Shown here: positions 8,017 through 16,928 of the stretch, one piece after another
Layout: each line of letters begins with the position of its first letter
Position numbering within the stretch: position 1 is the first letter of the stretch
Assembly (NCBI RefSeq): GCF_011742925.1
Contig: NZ_WAEL01000004.1
Location: 310,001 to 374,000, forward strand
Length of the DNA stretch: 64,000 nucleotides
Reading direction: 5' to 3'
Origin: Fibrivirga algicola
GTDB taxonomy: Bacteria; Bacteroidota; Bacteroidia; Cytophagales; Spirosomataceae
Program-made: the position numbers and the translations under genes
The notes under the pieces: model-generated
Database searches by the model: none
What the model was told of the DNA's origin: nothing
Seen by the model: only the letters and a program-made list of their open reading frames with translations

Positions 8017-10395
8017 ATGCGTTTACCTGTTTCTATTTCCTTGTTCCCACGGCTCAAATCGTCTTCTTTCGGCACCCCGGCAGCGTATCGGTTAACGGGA
8101 TCGGCCTTATTGCTCTGGTTCGTCACCGCCTGCAAAACAGCGGCTCCTGTAGCCACTACAACACCGGCGGCGCCAGCCAAACCGGTTGTACTGGCCCTTG
8201 GGACCAATAAAGTGTTTACCAGCGACGAATTCTTTGATTCATTCGCCAAGAACCAGCTTTCGGCCGACTCATCGCAGCGCACTGATATCCGCAGCTACCT
8301 CGATCTGTACACCAACCTGAAACTGAAGGTGCTGGCCGCCGAGCAATCCGGGCGCGACACTACAGAGGCCTTTCGCGAAGAAATGGCTACCTACCGTAAG
8401 CAACTCGCGCAGACGTACCTGACCGACAAGACGCTGGTTGAGCAATTGACCAATGAAGCCTACCAACGCATGCAGCAGGAGGTGCGGGCCTCGCATATCC
8501 TGATACCCATTTCAGAAGAAGCCCTTCCTGCGGATACACTGGCTGCTTACCAGCAAATTCTTGCCGTTCGGGGTCGGCTATTGAGTGGTGAACCGTTTGC
8601 CACGGTGGCCAAAGAAGTATCGAAAGACCCGACCGTAGCCCAGAATGGGGGCGATCTGGGTTATTTCTCTGCCTTCCAGACAATATATCCGTTCGAGAAT
8701 GCTGCCTACACTATTCCGGTGGGTAGCCTCTCAACCCCGGTACGTACCCGGTTTGGCTACCATCTTATTCAGGTCAAAGACCGTCGGCCATCGCGCGGGA
8801 AAATTCAGGTGGCCCATATCCTGGTACGCCTCTCCCCTTCTGCCGAACCCGCCGGGGTCGTGGCTGCCAAAGCCCGGATCGACGAAGTATATGCAAAGCT
8901 GAAAGCAGGCGAATCGTTCGAAGCGTTGGCCCGTACATACTCCGACGATGTAAACAGCAAAAACGCAGGGGGTAAACTACCGCCTTTTGCCACCGGCCAA
9001 AATGCCCCGGCGCTGGAAGAAGCCGCGTTTGCCCTTACCACCCCCGGCAGTTATAGCCCACCCGTGAAAACAAACTACGGCTGGCACATCCTGAAACTTA
9101 TTAATCGCCGGCCGATCGAATCGTTTGCCGAACTGGCACCGGCTATCCGGCAGAAGGTAGTGACCGACTCACGCGCCGAGGTGATCAGGCAGGTCATGAT
9201 TCAGCGCCTTAGCCGTGACTATACCGTCACAGAAGATCAAGCAACTAAACAGGCAACGCTGGCCCGCGCTGACTCAAGTCTGGTTCAGGGCCGGTGGCGC
9301 CTACCAGCCCCTACCGACCCGTTGAATGCCCAAACGCTGCTGACAATTGGCAGCGCGGGTGGATCGCCGTTGACCGTACCGGCGTCAAAATTTTTCACTT
9401 ACGTTCAACAAAAGCAACTGCCGCGTGCCGAAACGGGTCTTACCGGTCAGCTGATCATGCAACGGCTCTACGCTCGCTTTGTTGGCGATCAGTTGTTAGT
9501 TGCTGAAGAAGCGAACTTGGAGAAAAAATACCCTGAATTTCGGAACCTGCTCACCGAAGTGCGCGATGGTGTACTCCTGTCGCAGGTGATGGAAGAACGG
9601 GTATGGGAACGTTCGTTGACCGATTCAACGGGGCAGAAACAGTTTTATGACCAAAATCGGGCGAAGTATACGTACCCAGCCAGAGCCGTCGCTACCATCA
9701 TTGACGCTGCCGACGACAAGTTGCTCACCGAGATGAAGGCCCGTCTGGCAACAAGTCCGTATGCCCTGAAACGGTCGTCGCCCGATCTGCTGTTCGAACC
9801 AAATCAAACGGCCCTCTCAACAGCTGGCCGCGATGCCCTGTATGAAGTATTGGTAGCAATGGTAAAAAATCCGGCGTACGTACTCGACCTGACGGCTTCG
9901 CACGATGCGCAGGAAAAAGACAGCACATCGGCGGGCCGACTACGGTCGGTGGTTCGGTACTTGACAAGCAACGGCGTACAGTTGGCCCGTATTAACGAAA
10001 AAGACTTGCAGGGTGCCCGTGTTGCCAGCGGTGATGCAGCCCGGCGGGTTTCGTTTACGTACTTGACCACATCCAAACAGGATGTTGCCCGGGTGCTAAG
10101 TGGTACTGCTACCGACGCGGTTACGGTGACTGAAGGGATCTTCGCCAAAGGGCAGAACACCTATGTGGACGAACTACCCTGGCAAACCGGCACCAACACC
10201 TTTGCTAAGGGTAACCGGGTTGTGCAGGTTACGATCAGCCGTCTTGAGCCAGCGCGTCAGCGAACATTTGCCGAAGCCAGGGGGACGGTTATCAACGATT
10301 ATCAAGCCTACCTGGAACGGCAATTTTTGGCTGAACTGCGTCAGAAATACCCCGTTCAGGTGAACGAGGACGAGTTGAAACGACTACTTAAATGA
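8017..10395 (+). CDS. Parvulin-type peptidyl-prolyl isomerase, lipoprotein, two PpiC domains
   Basis: About 792 residues. The ATG at 8017 gives a signal peptide with a long n-region and a lipobox ending VTAC at residue 39, so the protein is probably a periplasmic lipoprotein; a TTG at 7954 would add 21 residues. Two rotamase domains are seen: ASHILIPI to YHLIQVKDRRP, and VAHILVRLSP to WHILKLINRRP, each with the GGDLG/GGKL loop and F-E-x-A-A helix. The long C-terminal half looks like a SurA/PpiD-type chaperone region. It probably helps fold outer-membrane proteins. The next gene is another parvulin, a pairing often seen in this group. Confidence 0.88.
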   Translation: MRLPVSISLFPRLKSSSFGTPAAYRLTGSALLLWFVTACKTAAPVATTTPAAPAKPVVLALGTNKVFTSDEFFDSFAKNQLSADSSQRTDIRSYLDLYTNLKLKVLAAEQSGRDTTEAFREEMATYRKQLAQTYLTDKTLVEQLTNEAYQRMQQEVRASHILIPISEEALPADTLAAYQQILAVRGRLLSGEPFATVAKEVSKDPTVAQNGGDLGYFSAFQTIYPFENAAYTIPVGSLSTPVRTRFGYHLIQVKDRRPSRGKIQVAHILVRLSPSAEPAGVVAAKARIDEVYAKLKAGESFEALARTYSDDVNSKNAGGKLPPFATGQNAPALEEAAFALTTPGSYSPPVKTNYGWHILKLINRRPIESFAELAPAIRQKVVTDSRAEVIRQVMIQRLSRDYTVTEDQATKQATLARADSSLVQGRWRLPAPTDPLNAQTLLTIGSAGGSPLTVPASKFFTYVQQKQLPRAETGLTGQLIMQRLYARFVGDQLLVAEEANLEKKYPEFRNLLTEVRDGVLLSQVMEERVWERSLTDSTGQKQFYDQNRAKYTYPARAVATIIDAADDKLLTEMKARLATSPYALKRSSPDLLFEPNQTALSTAGRDALYEVLVAMVKNPAYVLDLTASHDAQEKDSTSAGRLRSVVRYLTSNGVQLARINEKDLQGARVASGDAARRVSFTYLTTSKQDVARVLSGTATDAVTVTEGIFAKGQNTYVDELPWQTGTNTFAKGNRVVQVTISRLEPARQRTFAEARGTVINDYQAYLERQFLAELRQKYPVQVNEDELKRLLK

Positions 10396-10458
10396 GTTCA
10401 CAGTTTAGTGTCGTCCTGCTAGCCAGGTACCATTAGACGAAAGACCTTTTTAAACAAT

Positions 10459-11907
10459 ATGGATAAATTAAAAACGGCTTCGCTGAGTTTACTAGGGCTT
10501 ACCCTGGGCCTTGCGCAGGCATTCAGCACTGGCGGATTTGCTACCCGCACCGCCTCGTTGCCTCAGCCGGTTCGGTCGGCTGTGGCAGCTTCTGACACCC
10601 TTCAGGACAATGAAGCGGTAGTTCTGAACAAGATCATTGCCAAGGTCGACAACTATTACGTGTTGAAGTCAGACCTGGAAGAGGCATTGCAATCCTATGC
10701 TGCCAACGGCCAGCAGGCTCCGCAGAAGTGTCAGCTGCTCGAGAGTCTGGTCATCAACAAAATGATGCTCGCCAAAGCAGAGATCGACTCCGTTGTGGTT
10801 GACGAAAAGCAGGTCGATAGCCAGTTAGATAACCGGATGTCGTACATGGTGCAGCAATATGGCAACGAGAAAAACATCGTCGAGCAATTTGGCAAGAGCC
10901 TTGAAATGCTGAAAGGCGAAGTACGGGTGCAGGTACGTGACCAGATGTTGACCCGTAAAATGCAGGAGACCATTACAGAGAAGACAAAGGTGACTCCCCG
11001 CGACGTGCTGAAGTTTTTTAACACTATTCCTAAAGACAGCCTGCCTTACATGCCGGCCGAAGTGGAGGTGGGACAGATCGTGCGCTACGCGATTGTGACC
11101 AAGGCCCAAAAGGAAACATTACGCAAGCGGCTGCAGGCCCTGAAAGACAGCATTACCCGGGGTGCCGATTTTGCTGAACTGGCGAAAGCCAATTCGGAAG
11201 ACGTTGGTTCGGGCGAAAAAGGGGGTGATCTGGGGTATGCCAAGCGCGGTATGATGGTTGCTCCATTCGAAGGCGCAGCCCTGAAGCTGAAGCCAGGCGA
11301 AATGTCGGACATCGTTGAATCGGACTTTGGTTTTCACCTGATCCAACTCATTGAAACGCGGGGCGCTGAGTACCACGCCCGGCACATTCTGCTCCGCCCC
11401 GAGTACAACCGCCTTGAAGTAACCGAGCCAACCCGGTTTCTCGACAGCCTGCGTACGCTGATTATGTCTGACAGCCTCAAATTCGAAAAGGCCGCTAAAG
11501 ATTTTTCAGAAGACAAAGCTACTGCCGATGCCGGCGGCCTATTGCGTGATCCTCAGTCGGGTAGCTCACGGATGGCGATGGACGGTACCATGGACTACGC
11601 GATGTTTTCAATTCTGGATACAATGACGGTCGGAAAAATGACGCCTGTTCTGCCTTATCGGTCAGATGATGGCAAGACTGGGGTACGGATTTTGTACTAC
11701 AAAACGAAGATTGCGCCTCACACCGCCGACTATAAGCTGGATTTCGAAAAGCTGCAGAACATTGTGCTGCAAAACAAGAAGAACAAGGCAATTGACGAGT
11801 GGTTCAAGCGGTCGGTTGGCGACGTGTACATCACGGTTGATCCTGAGTATACAAGTTGCCGCATATTTGGGACTACGCAGAACAGTGGCGCGCAGGCTAG
11901 TAATTAA
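10459..11907 (+). CDS. SurA-like periplasmic peptidyl-prolyl isomerase
   Basis: A 482-residue protein with an N-terminal signal sequence (MDKLKTASLSLLGLTLGLAQA). The region VVLNKIIAKVDNYYVLKSDLEEAL is the SurA N-terminal domain, followed by two parvulin modules: VEVGQIVRYA to FGFHLIQLIETRG, with GEKGGDLGYAKRG, and YHARHILLRP to the C-terminal part. It should act as a chaperone and prolyl isomerase for outer-membrane barrels. It lies 63 bp after the lipoprotein parvulin and 92 bp before the MoxR gene, so the three may be one operon. Confidence 0.9.
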   Translation: MDKLKTASLSLLGLTLGLAQAFSTGGFATRTASLPQPVRSAVAASDTLQDNEAVVLNKIIAKVDNYYVLKSDLEEALQSYAANGQQAPQKCQLLESLVINKMMLAKAEIDSVVVDEKQVDSQLDNRMSYMVQQYGNEKNIVEQFGKSLEMLKGEVRVQVRDQMLTRKMQETITEKTKVTPRDVLKFFNTIPKDSLPYMPAEVEVGQIVRYAIVTKAQKETLRKRLQALKDSITRGADFAELAKANSEDVGSGEKGGDLGYAKRGMMVAPFEGAALKLKPGEMSDIVESDFGFHLIQLIETRGAEYHARHILLRPEYNRLEVTEPTRFLDSLRTLIMSDSLKFEKAAKDFSEDKATADAGGLLRDPQSGSSRMAMDGTMDYAMFSILDTMTVGKMTPVLPYRSDDGKTGVRILYYKTKIAPHTADYKLDFEKLQNIVLQNKKNKAIDEWFKRSVGDVYITVDPEYTSCRIFGTTQNSGAQASN

Positions 11908-11999
11908 CGAGTATGGATTAAGAATAAGAATTAATCGATTAGATTGCCCATTCTTGATTCATAAGTCATCAAACTCAATTCTTTCTTCCTAATTCCCTA

Positions 12000-12962
12000 A
12001 TGCCTTATACATCCGACGTGGAGGCTGCAGAAGCCCTGAAAGACGCTTACAAGAAATTAAGTACAGAAATCGGTAAAGTCATTATTGGTCAGGACGAGAC
12101 GGTCAGACTACTACTCACGGCTATCTTTTGCCAGGGGCACTGTCTGCTGGTAGGTGTTCCAGGATTGGCCAAGACATTGCTGATCCAAACTATTGCCGGG
12201 GCGCTTGACCTTAACTTCAATCGTATCCAGTTTACGCCCGACTTGATGCCTTCGGATATCTTGGGTTCTGAAACACTGGATCAGGATCGTAATTTCAAGT
12301 TTATCAAAGGCCCGATTTTCGCCAACATCATTTTGGCTGATGAAATCAATCGGACGCCGCCCAAAACTCAATCGGCCCTGCTTGAAGCAATGCAGGAGTA
12401 CAAGGTGACAATTGCCGGTCAGAATTATTCCTTAGGCCGTCCGTTTTTCGTGTTGGCCACACAAAACCCCATCGAGCAGGAAGGAACGTACCCACTACCT
12501 GAAGCCCAGCTCGACCGGTTTATGTTCAACATTTACCTCGATTACCCCTCATACCAGTCAGAAGTTGCGATCGTGAAGAGCACGACTAATGACCAGCGGT
12601 ATCAGGTGCAGCAGGTGATTACGGGTGAACAAATTGCAGAGTTTCAGCATTTGGTTCGCCGTGTACCCGTGGCCGACAATGTAGTTGAATATGCCGTTAA
12701 GCTGGTACATAAGACCCGCCCGAATACAGAGATGGCCTCAACCGAAGCCAGCCAATACCTGGAGTGGGGCGCTGGTCCCCGTGCTTCGCAGGCCCTAATT
12801 CTGGCCGCTAAATGTAATGCACTGCTGGCTGGTAAGTATTCGCCTGATATTGAAGATGTTCGGGCCGTTGCCATGCCTATCCTGCGTCACCGGGTTGTCC
12901 GCAACTTTAAAGCCGAAGCAGAAGGCATCACCGTTGAGCAGCTCATCACGAAAATGATGTAG
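12000..12962 (+). CDS. MoxR-family AAA+ ATPase
   Basis: A 320-residue AAA_3 ATPase. The Walker A is GVPGLAKTLL, Walker B is ILADEINRTPPKTQSALLEAMQE, and sensor 1 follows in LATQNPIEQEGTYPLPEAQLDRF. These MoxR features are highly conserved. The C-terminal lid domain ends HRVVRNFKAEAEGIT. MoxR proteins are thought to act as chaperones that insert cofactors or activate VWA-domain partners; no VWA or DUF58 partner gene follows here, because a terminator and a convergent gene come next. Its likely partners are therefore encoded elsewhere or the gene works with the upstream foldases. Confidence 0.93.
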   Translation: MPYTSDVEAAEALKDAYKKLSTEIGKVIIGQDETVRLLLTAIFCQGHCLLVGVPGLAKTLLIQTIAGALDLNFNRIQFTPDLMPSDILGSETLDQDRNFKFIKGPIFANIILADEINRTPPKTQSALLEAMQEYKVTIAGQNYSLGRPFFVLATQNPIEQEGTYPLPEAQLDRFMFNIYLDYPSYQSEVAIVKSTTNDQRYQVQQVITGEQIAEFQHLVRRVPVADNVVEYAVKLVHKTRPNTEMASTEASQYLEWGAGPRASQALILAAKCNALLAGKYSPDIEDVRAVAMPILRHRVVRNFKAEAEGITVEQLITKMM

Positions 12963-12971
12963 TTCACAATC

Positions 12972-13012
12972 AAAAAAGAAGCGTCCCCGATCTGGGAACG
13001 CTTCTTTTTTTA
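12972..13012. terminator. Bidirectional intrinsic terminator
   Basis: Stem AAGAAGCGTCCC with GGGAACGCTTCTT (one unpaired base) is flanked by an A-tract on the left and a T7 tract on the right. It sits between the convergent moxR and MobA-like genes and can serve both. Confidence 0.8.
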
Positions 13013-13017
13013 AGCGC

Positions 13018-13608
13018 TTACTTTGTCAACTCTTCTACCTGCGCCCAGAAATCAAGATCGATGGCGGCAGGTTCGAAACCGACTTCTGCGAGGTCGGTTT
13101 TATGTTTTATGATAACCCACTTTGGTGCTTTATCCTCCGTCAGTTTAGAGAGCGGCTCGGCATACTGACGGGTAAATAAAGCGGGCATGTGTACCTGGTC
13201 GGCAAAGCGTGTGGCAACAATCCCTTTACCTGTTTCCTCCTGTGTAGCTACCAGTTGCCGCAACAACGCAGGCGTGAGAAACGGTTGATCACAGGGCATG
13301 ATAATAAACGTGTCGATAGTTGGCTGCATGAGGAACAATCCCGCCAGACCAATTTTCACCGACGAAGAGATGCCGTCGCTGTAAGTAGGATTGTCGATAA
13401 GCGTAACGCCGAGACCATCCAATTCAGGAGCTACCTGTTCACGCCGATCGCCCAATACGACAACAACCGGACCACCTAATTCTGCTGCCAGCGCAATGTC
13501 GGCTGCATTCCGAACCAGTGAAGTGCCATTTACGGTCAGTAACTGCTTGGCTATGCCCCCGAAGCGTTTGGAAGCCCCCGCGGCGAGGACAATAATGCCT
13601 GTTTTCAT
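13018..13608 (-). CDS. MobA-like NTP transferase (MocA family)
   Basis: A nucleotidyltransferase of about 196 residues with the signature IIVLAAGASKRFGG near the N-terminus, KQLLTVNG, then MPCDQPFLTP holding the metal-binding Asp. The closest family is molybdenum cofactor cytidylyltransferase (MocA) or related MobA-like proteins, which attach CMP or GMP to molybdopterin. No molybdoenzyme gene lies nearby, so the substrate is uncertain. The ATG at 13608 is preferred; a GTG at 13623 overlaps the upstream stop as GTGA, so coupling to the upstream membrane protein gene is possible with either start. Confidence 0.8.
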   Translation of the reverse strand: MKTGIIVLAAGASKRFGGIAKQLLTVNGTSLVRNAADIALAAELGGPVVVVLGDRREQVAPELDGLGVTLIDNPTYSDGISSSVKIGLAGLFLMQPTIDTFIIMPCDQPFLTPALLRQLVATQEETGKGIVATRFADQVHMPALFTRQYAEPLSKLTEDKAPKWVIIKHKTDLAEVGFEPAAIDLDFWAQVEELTK

Positions 13609-13619
13609 AACGTGTCTGA

Positions 13620-14399
13620 TCACCTGAAAAATGGAATCGTAACGGCAACGTAGGTAAGGCCTGAATGACTTCTGAAACGGTTATTGTCATCCAGCACATT
13701 TTTTACTGAAGCCGTGTACTCCGTAGTCAGCCACTGGTACCCAACCTTAATACCGACTCGTTGACCTACCAGTGCACGGGCATATACTTCTGTCGCCAGG
13801 GTGCCGATGGCATTATCACCCAGCAACTGTAAATTGGCAATAGTTGGCCGGGCCGACTGATTTACATTGCTCCCGGTGAATCGTTGCGTCGAATCAACTC
13901 CGGCACTGGTCTTGCCAATAAACGAGCCGGTAGATGAGCGATACTGACCGATCCGTTTCCGGCCGATGGTAATGCCCAGGATGTCGGCGCTGGCACCGAT
14001 GTCTACAAACTTGAGGTGGATCTCAGCGCGCACACCCAGGTTCAGCGACGTACCTGACGCCGATGACATACTCAACGTGTCGAGTCGGGCCGGCACGAGT
14101 GGTGCACCCAGGGCGTAGAAGCCGGTCTTTCCGCCACGCGACAGGTCAGCCGGCGCTGTGATGTAGTCAACATTACTAGCATAAAAGGTTCGAAACGTTG
14201 TTTGCCAGCCTACCGACAGAAACTTACTCTTGGTCACACTCAGCAATTGGTAGTAAGAAAGCGAAGGACTAACCTGATCCTTCCGGAAACCAGCTCCCAG
14301 ATCAAGCCCCGAACTAAGCCGGGTTGATACGGGCGACTGGGCCATCGAAGCCAACGGGAGTAAACAAATTAAAAGGATACGTAGTGTGTTCATGGTCAT
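13620..14399 (-). CDS. Exported protein, probable outer-membrane beta-barrel, unknown function
   Basis: A 259-residue protein with a signal peptide (MTMNTLRILLICLLPLASMAQ). The mature part has many alternating hydrophobic/polar stretches rich in Gly, Ser, Thr and Tyr, and ends in TYVAVTIPFFR. The aromatic C-terminus is typical of outer-membrane barrels. No known family is recognised. The ATG directly follows the T-tract of a strong terminator (14401-14442), leaving no 5' leader outside the hairpin. Expression must therefore come from read-through or from a promoter inside the hairpin region. Confidence 0.65.
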   Translation of the reverse strand: MTMNTLRILLICLLPLASMAQSPVSTRLSSGLDLGAGFRKDQVSPSLSYYQLLSVTKSKFLSVGWQTTFRTFYASNVDYITAPADLSRGGKTGFYALGAPLVPARLDTLSMSSASGTSLNLGVRAEIHLKFVDIGASADILGITIGRKRIGQYRSSTGSFIGKTSAGVDSTQRFTGSNVNQSARPTIANLQLLGDNAIGTLATEVYARALVGQRVGIKVGYQWLTTEYTASVKNVLDDNNRFRSHSGLTYVAVTIPFFR

Positions 14400-14400
14400 A

Positions 14401-14442
14401 AAAAAAAGTCAGAGGTTAAGGCCGGGAAGGCCAACCTCTGAC
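14401..14442 (-). terminator. Intrinsic terminator of the 14498-14863 gene
   Basis: On the minus strand, arm GTCAGAGGTT (14433-14442) pairs with AACCTCTGAC (14408-14417). A second GGCC/GGCC stem lies inside, and seven T residues follow. The T-tract touches the start codon of the next minus-strand gene, an arrangement that could work as an attenuator. Confidence 0.85.
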
Positions 14443-14497
14443 GGCTGTGTAGTCAACTGCAAATATAAGGGTCAATAACTGCCAAAGCAGGTATGCG

Positions 14498-14863
14498 TTA
14501 GGCCAGTGGCTCAAAAGCCGAAGCTTGCTTCAACGTGCGCTCTGCACCCGATTCAGGGTCGTTGTACGTGTAGTCACCCACTTCGATTGAGACCTTCTTA
14601 CCCATCAACCGGTTTGTATCCAACTCTTTTTTGGCCTCCGCTTCAATACCAGCTGCTTGGCAGAGCTCCATTAGGATGGGCATACCGGCGGGAGAGATAT
14701 AGAAACGCTGAGAGACAAACCCCTCCTCATTTTCAAAGCGGCAGGCAATGAACGGGATACCCTTGTATTCGCTTTTACCTTCGTCAATATGCGTGATTTC
14801 AACCTCATGCCGACCATCTGTCAGGAAGGGTTTATCCAGACCTTCTTCTACCTTAATTTTCAT
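14498..14863 (-). CDS. Small conserved-looking protein of unknown function
   Basis: A 121-residue soluble protein, acidic, no signal peptide or membrane segment. It begins MKIKVEEGLDKPFLTDGRHEVEI and ends KQASAFEPLA. The segment YKGIPFIACRFENEEGFVSQRFYISPAG and KVSIEVGDYTYNDPESG have the look of an OB-like small beta-barrel, similar in style to phage-derived DUF669-type proteins, but I cannot assign it. It stands alone: its own terminator follows, and the divergent AraC-type regulator gene starts 143 bp upstream. Confidence 0.65.
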   Translation of the reverse strand: MKIKVEEGLDKPFLTDGRHEVEITHIDEGKSEYKGIPFIACRFENEEGFVSQRFYISPAGMPILMELCQAAGIEAEAKKELDTNRLMGKKVSIEVGDYTYNDPESGAERTLKQASAFEPLA

Positions 14864-15006
14864 TTCGCTGAGCGTTAGATTCGTAATTTAGTAACGTAAA
14901 CAACCCAACAAGTGTTAGCTTTCTATAGCGCAAGCTACCCTATTTACTCATTTTACGAGGCCCCGGCCTTTGGCTGGTCATTCGTTTATCGTCAATTCAT
15001 CAACGT

Positions 15007-16674
15007 ATGAAAACAAATTGGCTACTGCTGTGGCTGTTCCTCTGCCTGAGCAGCTTTCAGGTGAATGGACAGGCACAACCGACCAAAGCGTTTACCTACC
15101 ACTTTGTTATTACCGAACTACCCGAAAACACCCCGCACGATGCACAGCTTTTTTTAAGTGGTAATTTCACAAAATGGAACTCAGCGCACCCTGATTATCA
15201 GTTTCAACACATGCCTGATGGCTCCTATCAACTCACAATCAGGAGTGCATTACCTCGTTTGGAATACAAAGTAACCCGGGGTAATTGGGAATCCGTCGAA
15301 GGGAGAGAAAGTGGTAAAGCTCGTACCAACCGCGTGTTATACCAGACCAATCAAACGGGCGTGAGGGAAGTGGATGTTGCCATTCTCAGCTGGGAAGATC
15401 TGTCAGGTACGTTCCACTTCTATTCTATCTATGACCTCCTCATGTTGTTCTCGGCCTTTCAGGGCCTTTTACTGCTGATCGCTATTCCCAGCATTCAGAA
15501 TTATAACCGCTCGGCGAACCGGTGGCTGGTCCTGCTGCTGGGCCTTTCCTCGCTGTTACTCTTCGTTAGAACAGTAGCTACCTACCGGGATGTAGCGCAG
15601 GCATACACAAAACTGCTGTTATTGCCCGATCTGATTCTCTTTCTATACGCGCCGATCTTCTATATCTATCTGCGCAAACTACTATTTAACACAAGTATTC
15701 CGGCGGCGGGATGGTGGCGGCATTTTGTGCCCGCAGTGGTGCAGGTGATCGTCTACATGCCTTATTTGCTGAGTGACAGTAAGCTACTGCAATTAAAGAT
15801 TGTGAACCGAGACCCCTGGCTGTCGGGATTATTTCTGCTAGCTGGTTTGCTGGGGCTGGTCTACAATGTCAGCTACTGGTTGCTGTGCCGCCGGACTATA
15901 CGTACCTACCAGGAACAACACCAAATGAACCTATCGACCGAGCCGCAGGTGCATTACCTGAACACGGTATTGACGGTGCAGGCTGTTTGCCTGGGTCTAT
16001 GGTTCTTTTTCTTTGGTCTGGTTACAATCGGAAGTCTGGCCGCCGGTGCAGACGGCATTTCTATTGCTGAGAAAAACGTCGATCTGATCTGGCTTACTTT
16101 CTCCAGCATTATTTACCTGTTGGGCTATTATGCGATCCATCAGCCGGAGATATTTAAACTTCCCGACACGGAACCCGAACGGAGCCTGGTTATTCCGGTT
16201 TCAGTAGAGCAGGTTACCAGCATGCCGGTGCCTCAGCAACTGTCACAGCCAGTTAATCAGGCAATTCCTGATATAACAGCACCCGATCCCCCAACAGCCG
16301 GACAAGCTGAATCGCCTACCGCACTGCGCCAGCAAGTAGACGCTTATATTAAACGCCATAAACCCTACACGAACCCGAACCTCACGCTGGCTGAGTTGGC
16401 CATACGACTTAGGATTCCACCCCACGTTCTTTCAAAGGTGCTCAATGAAGAGTATAATAAGAACTTCTTCGACTTCATTAATTACCACCGCATCGAAGAG
16501 TTGAAACGTCGACTAGATGATCCCGGATTTCGGTCGTATACCGTATTGAGTATGGCTTATGAAGTAGGCTTCAACTCAAAAACCGCCTTTAACAGGTCGT
16601 TTAAAAAGCTGACAAATCAAACACCAAGTGAATACCTGAGTATTCACACCAGCCGCCCTGAACTCGTTGAGTAA
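15007..16674 (+). CDS. Membrane-bound AraC-family regulator with N-terminal CBM20-like starch-binding domain
   Basis: A 555-residue protein with four parts. A signal peptide (1-22, ending VNGQAQ) is followed by an extracytoplasmic domain (about 25-125) with LFLSGNFTKWNSAHP, YQLTIRS and EYKVTRGNWESVEG. These are hallmarks of CBM20/glycogen-binding beta-sandwich modules (N-x-W and the K-x-TRG-x-W-x-x-V-E strand). Seven or so hydrophobic helices run from about 140 to 375. After a Pro/Gln linker, the C-terminal 100 residues are an AraC HTH_18 domain (LTLAELAIRLRIPPHVLSKVL and VLSMAYEVGFNSKTAFNRSFKK). It should bind starch or glycogen outside and control transcription inside. It lies 255 bp upstream of susC in the same direction, so the sus genes are the obvious targets. 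Confidence 0.85.
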   Translation: MKTNWLLLWLFLCLSSFQVNGQAQPTKAFTYHFVITELPENTPHDAQLFLSGNFTKWNSAHPDYQFQHMPDGSYQLTIRSALPRLEYKVTRGNWESVEGRESGKARTNRVLYQTNQTGVREVDVAILSWEDLSGTFHFYSIYDLLMLFSAFQGLLLLIAIPSIQNYNRSANRWLVLLLGLSSLLLFVRTVATYRDVAQAYTKLLLLPDLILFLYAPIFYIYLRKLLFNTSIPAAGWWRHFVPAVVQVIVYMPYLLSDSKLLQLKIVNRDPWLSGLFLLAGLLGLVYNVSYWLLCRRTIRTYQEQHQMNLSTEPQVHYLNTVLTVQAVCLGLWFFFFGLVTIGSLAAGADGISIAEKNVDLIWLTFSSIIYLLGYYAIHQPEIFKLPDTEPERSLVIPVSVEQVTSMPVPQQLSQPVNQAIPDITAPDPPTAGQAESPTALRQQVDAYIKRHKPYTNPNLTLAELAIRLRIPPHVLSKVLNEEYNKNFFDFINYHRIEELKRRLDDPGFRSYTVLSMAYEVGFNSKTAFNRSFKKLTNQTPSEYLSIHTSRPELVE

Positions 16675-16705
16675 GCGTGGCCTTTCTCAAAAATAAATAA
16701 GTACC

Positions 16706-16741
16706 AGGCGTGCCTTTTTAAGAAAGCGGCACGCCTTTTTT
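16706..16741 (+). terminator. Intrinsic terminator after the AraC-type regulator
   Basis: Stem AGGCGTGCC/GGCACGCCT with a 13-nt loop and a run of T. It separates regulator transcription from the susC promoter. Confidence 0.8.
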
Positions 16742-16847
16742 ATCCATAACCCGCTATTAGTCAATCAATTACATGATTGTTTGGTGATTCCGTAGCACTA
16801 TACGAATCTGACAATAAACTGGAACGACACGAGGGTAGGCATTATAT

Positions 16848-16855
16848 TATTTTTG
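16848..16855 (+). promoter_or_regulatory. Putative -7 box of the sus operon
   Basis: TATTTTTG matches TAnnTTTG and lies 73 bp before the SusC start, in an AT-rich stretch. No good TTG -33 box is found 19-21 bp upstream, as expected if an activator such as the adjacent AraC-type protein is needed. Confidence 0.5.
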
Positions 16856-16928
16856 CAAGAATAAGTTGGCTCTGAATACTCAACCGGGCTGGCTGCATTT
16901 TTTCTACCAACAAATAATATTTTCACCT

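Noticed and set aside
13060-13085. GGTTCGAAACC-like string resembling a tRNA T-arm
   Set aside because: It lies inside the MobA-like gene and no acceptor, D-arm or anticodon arm can be folded around it.
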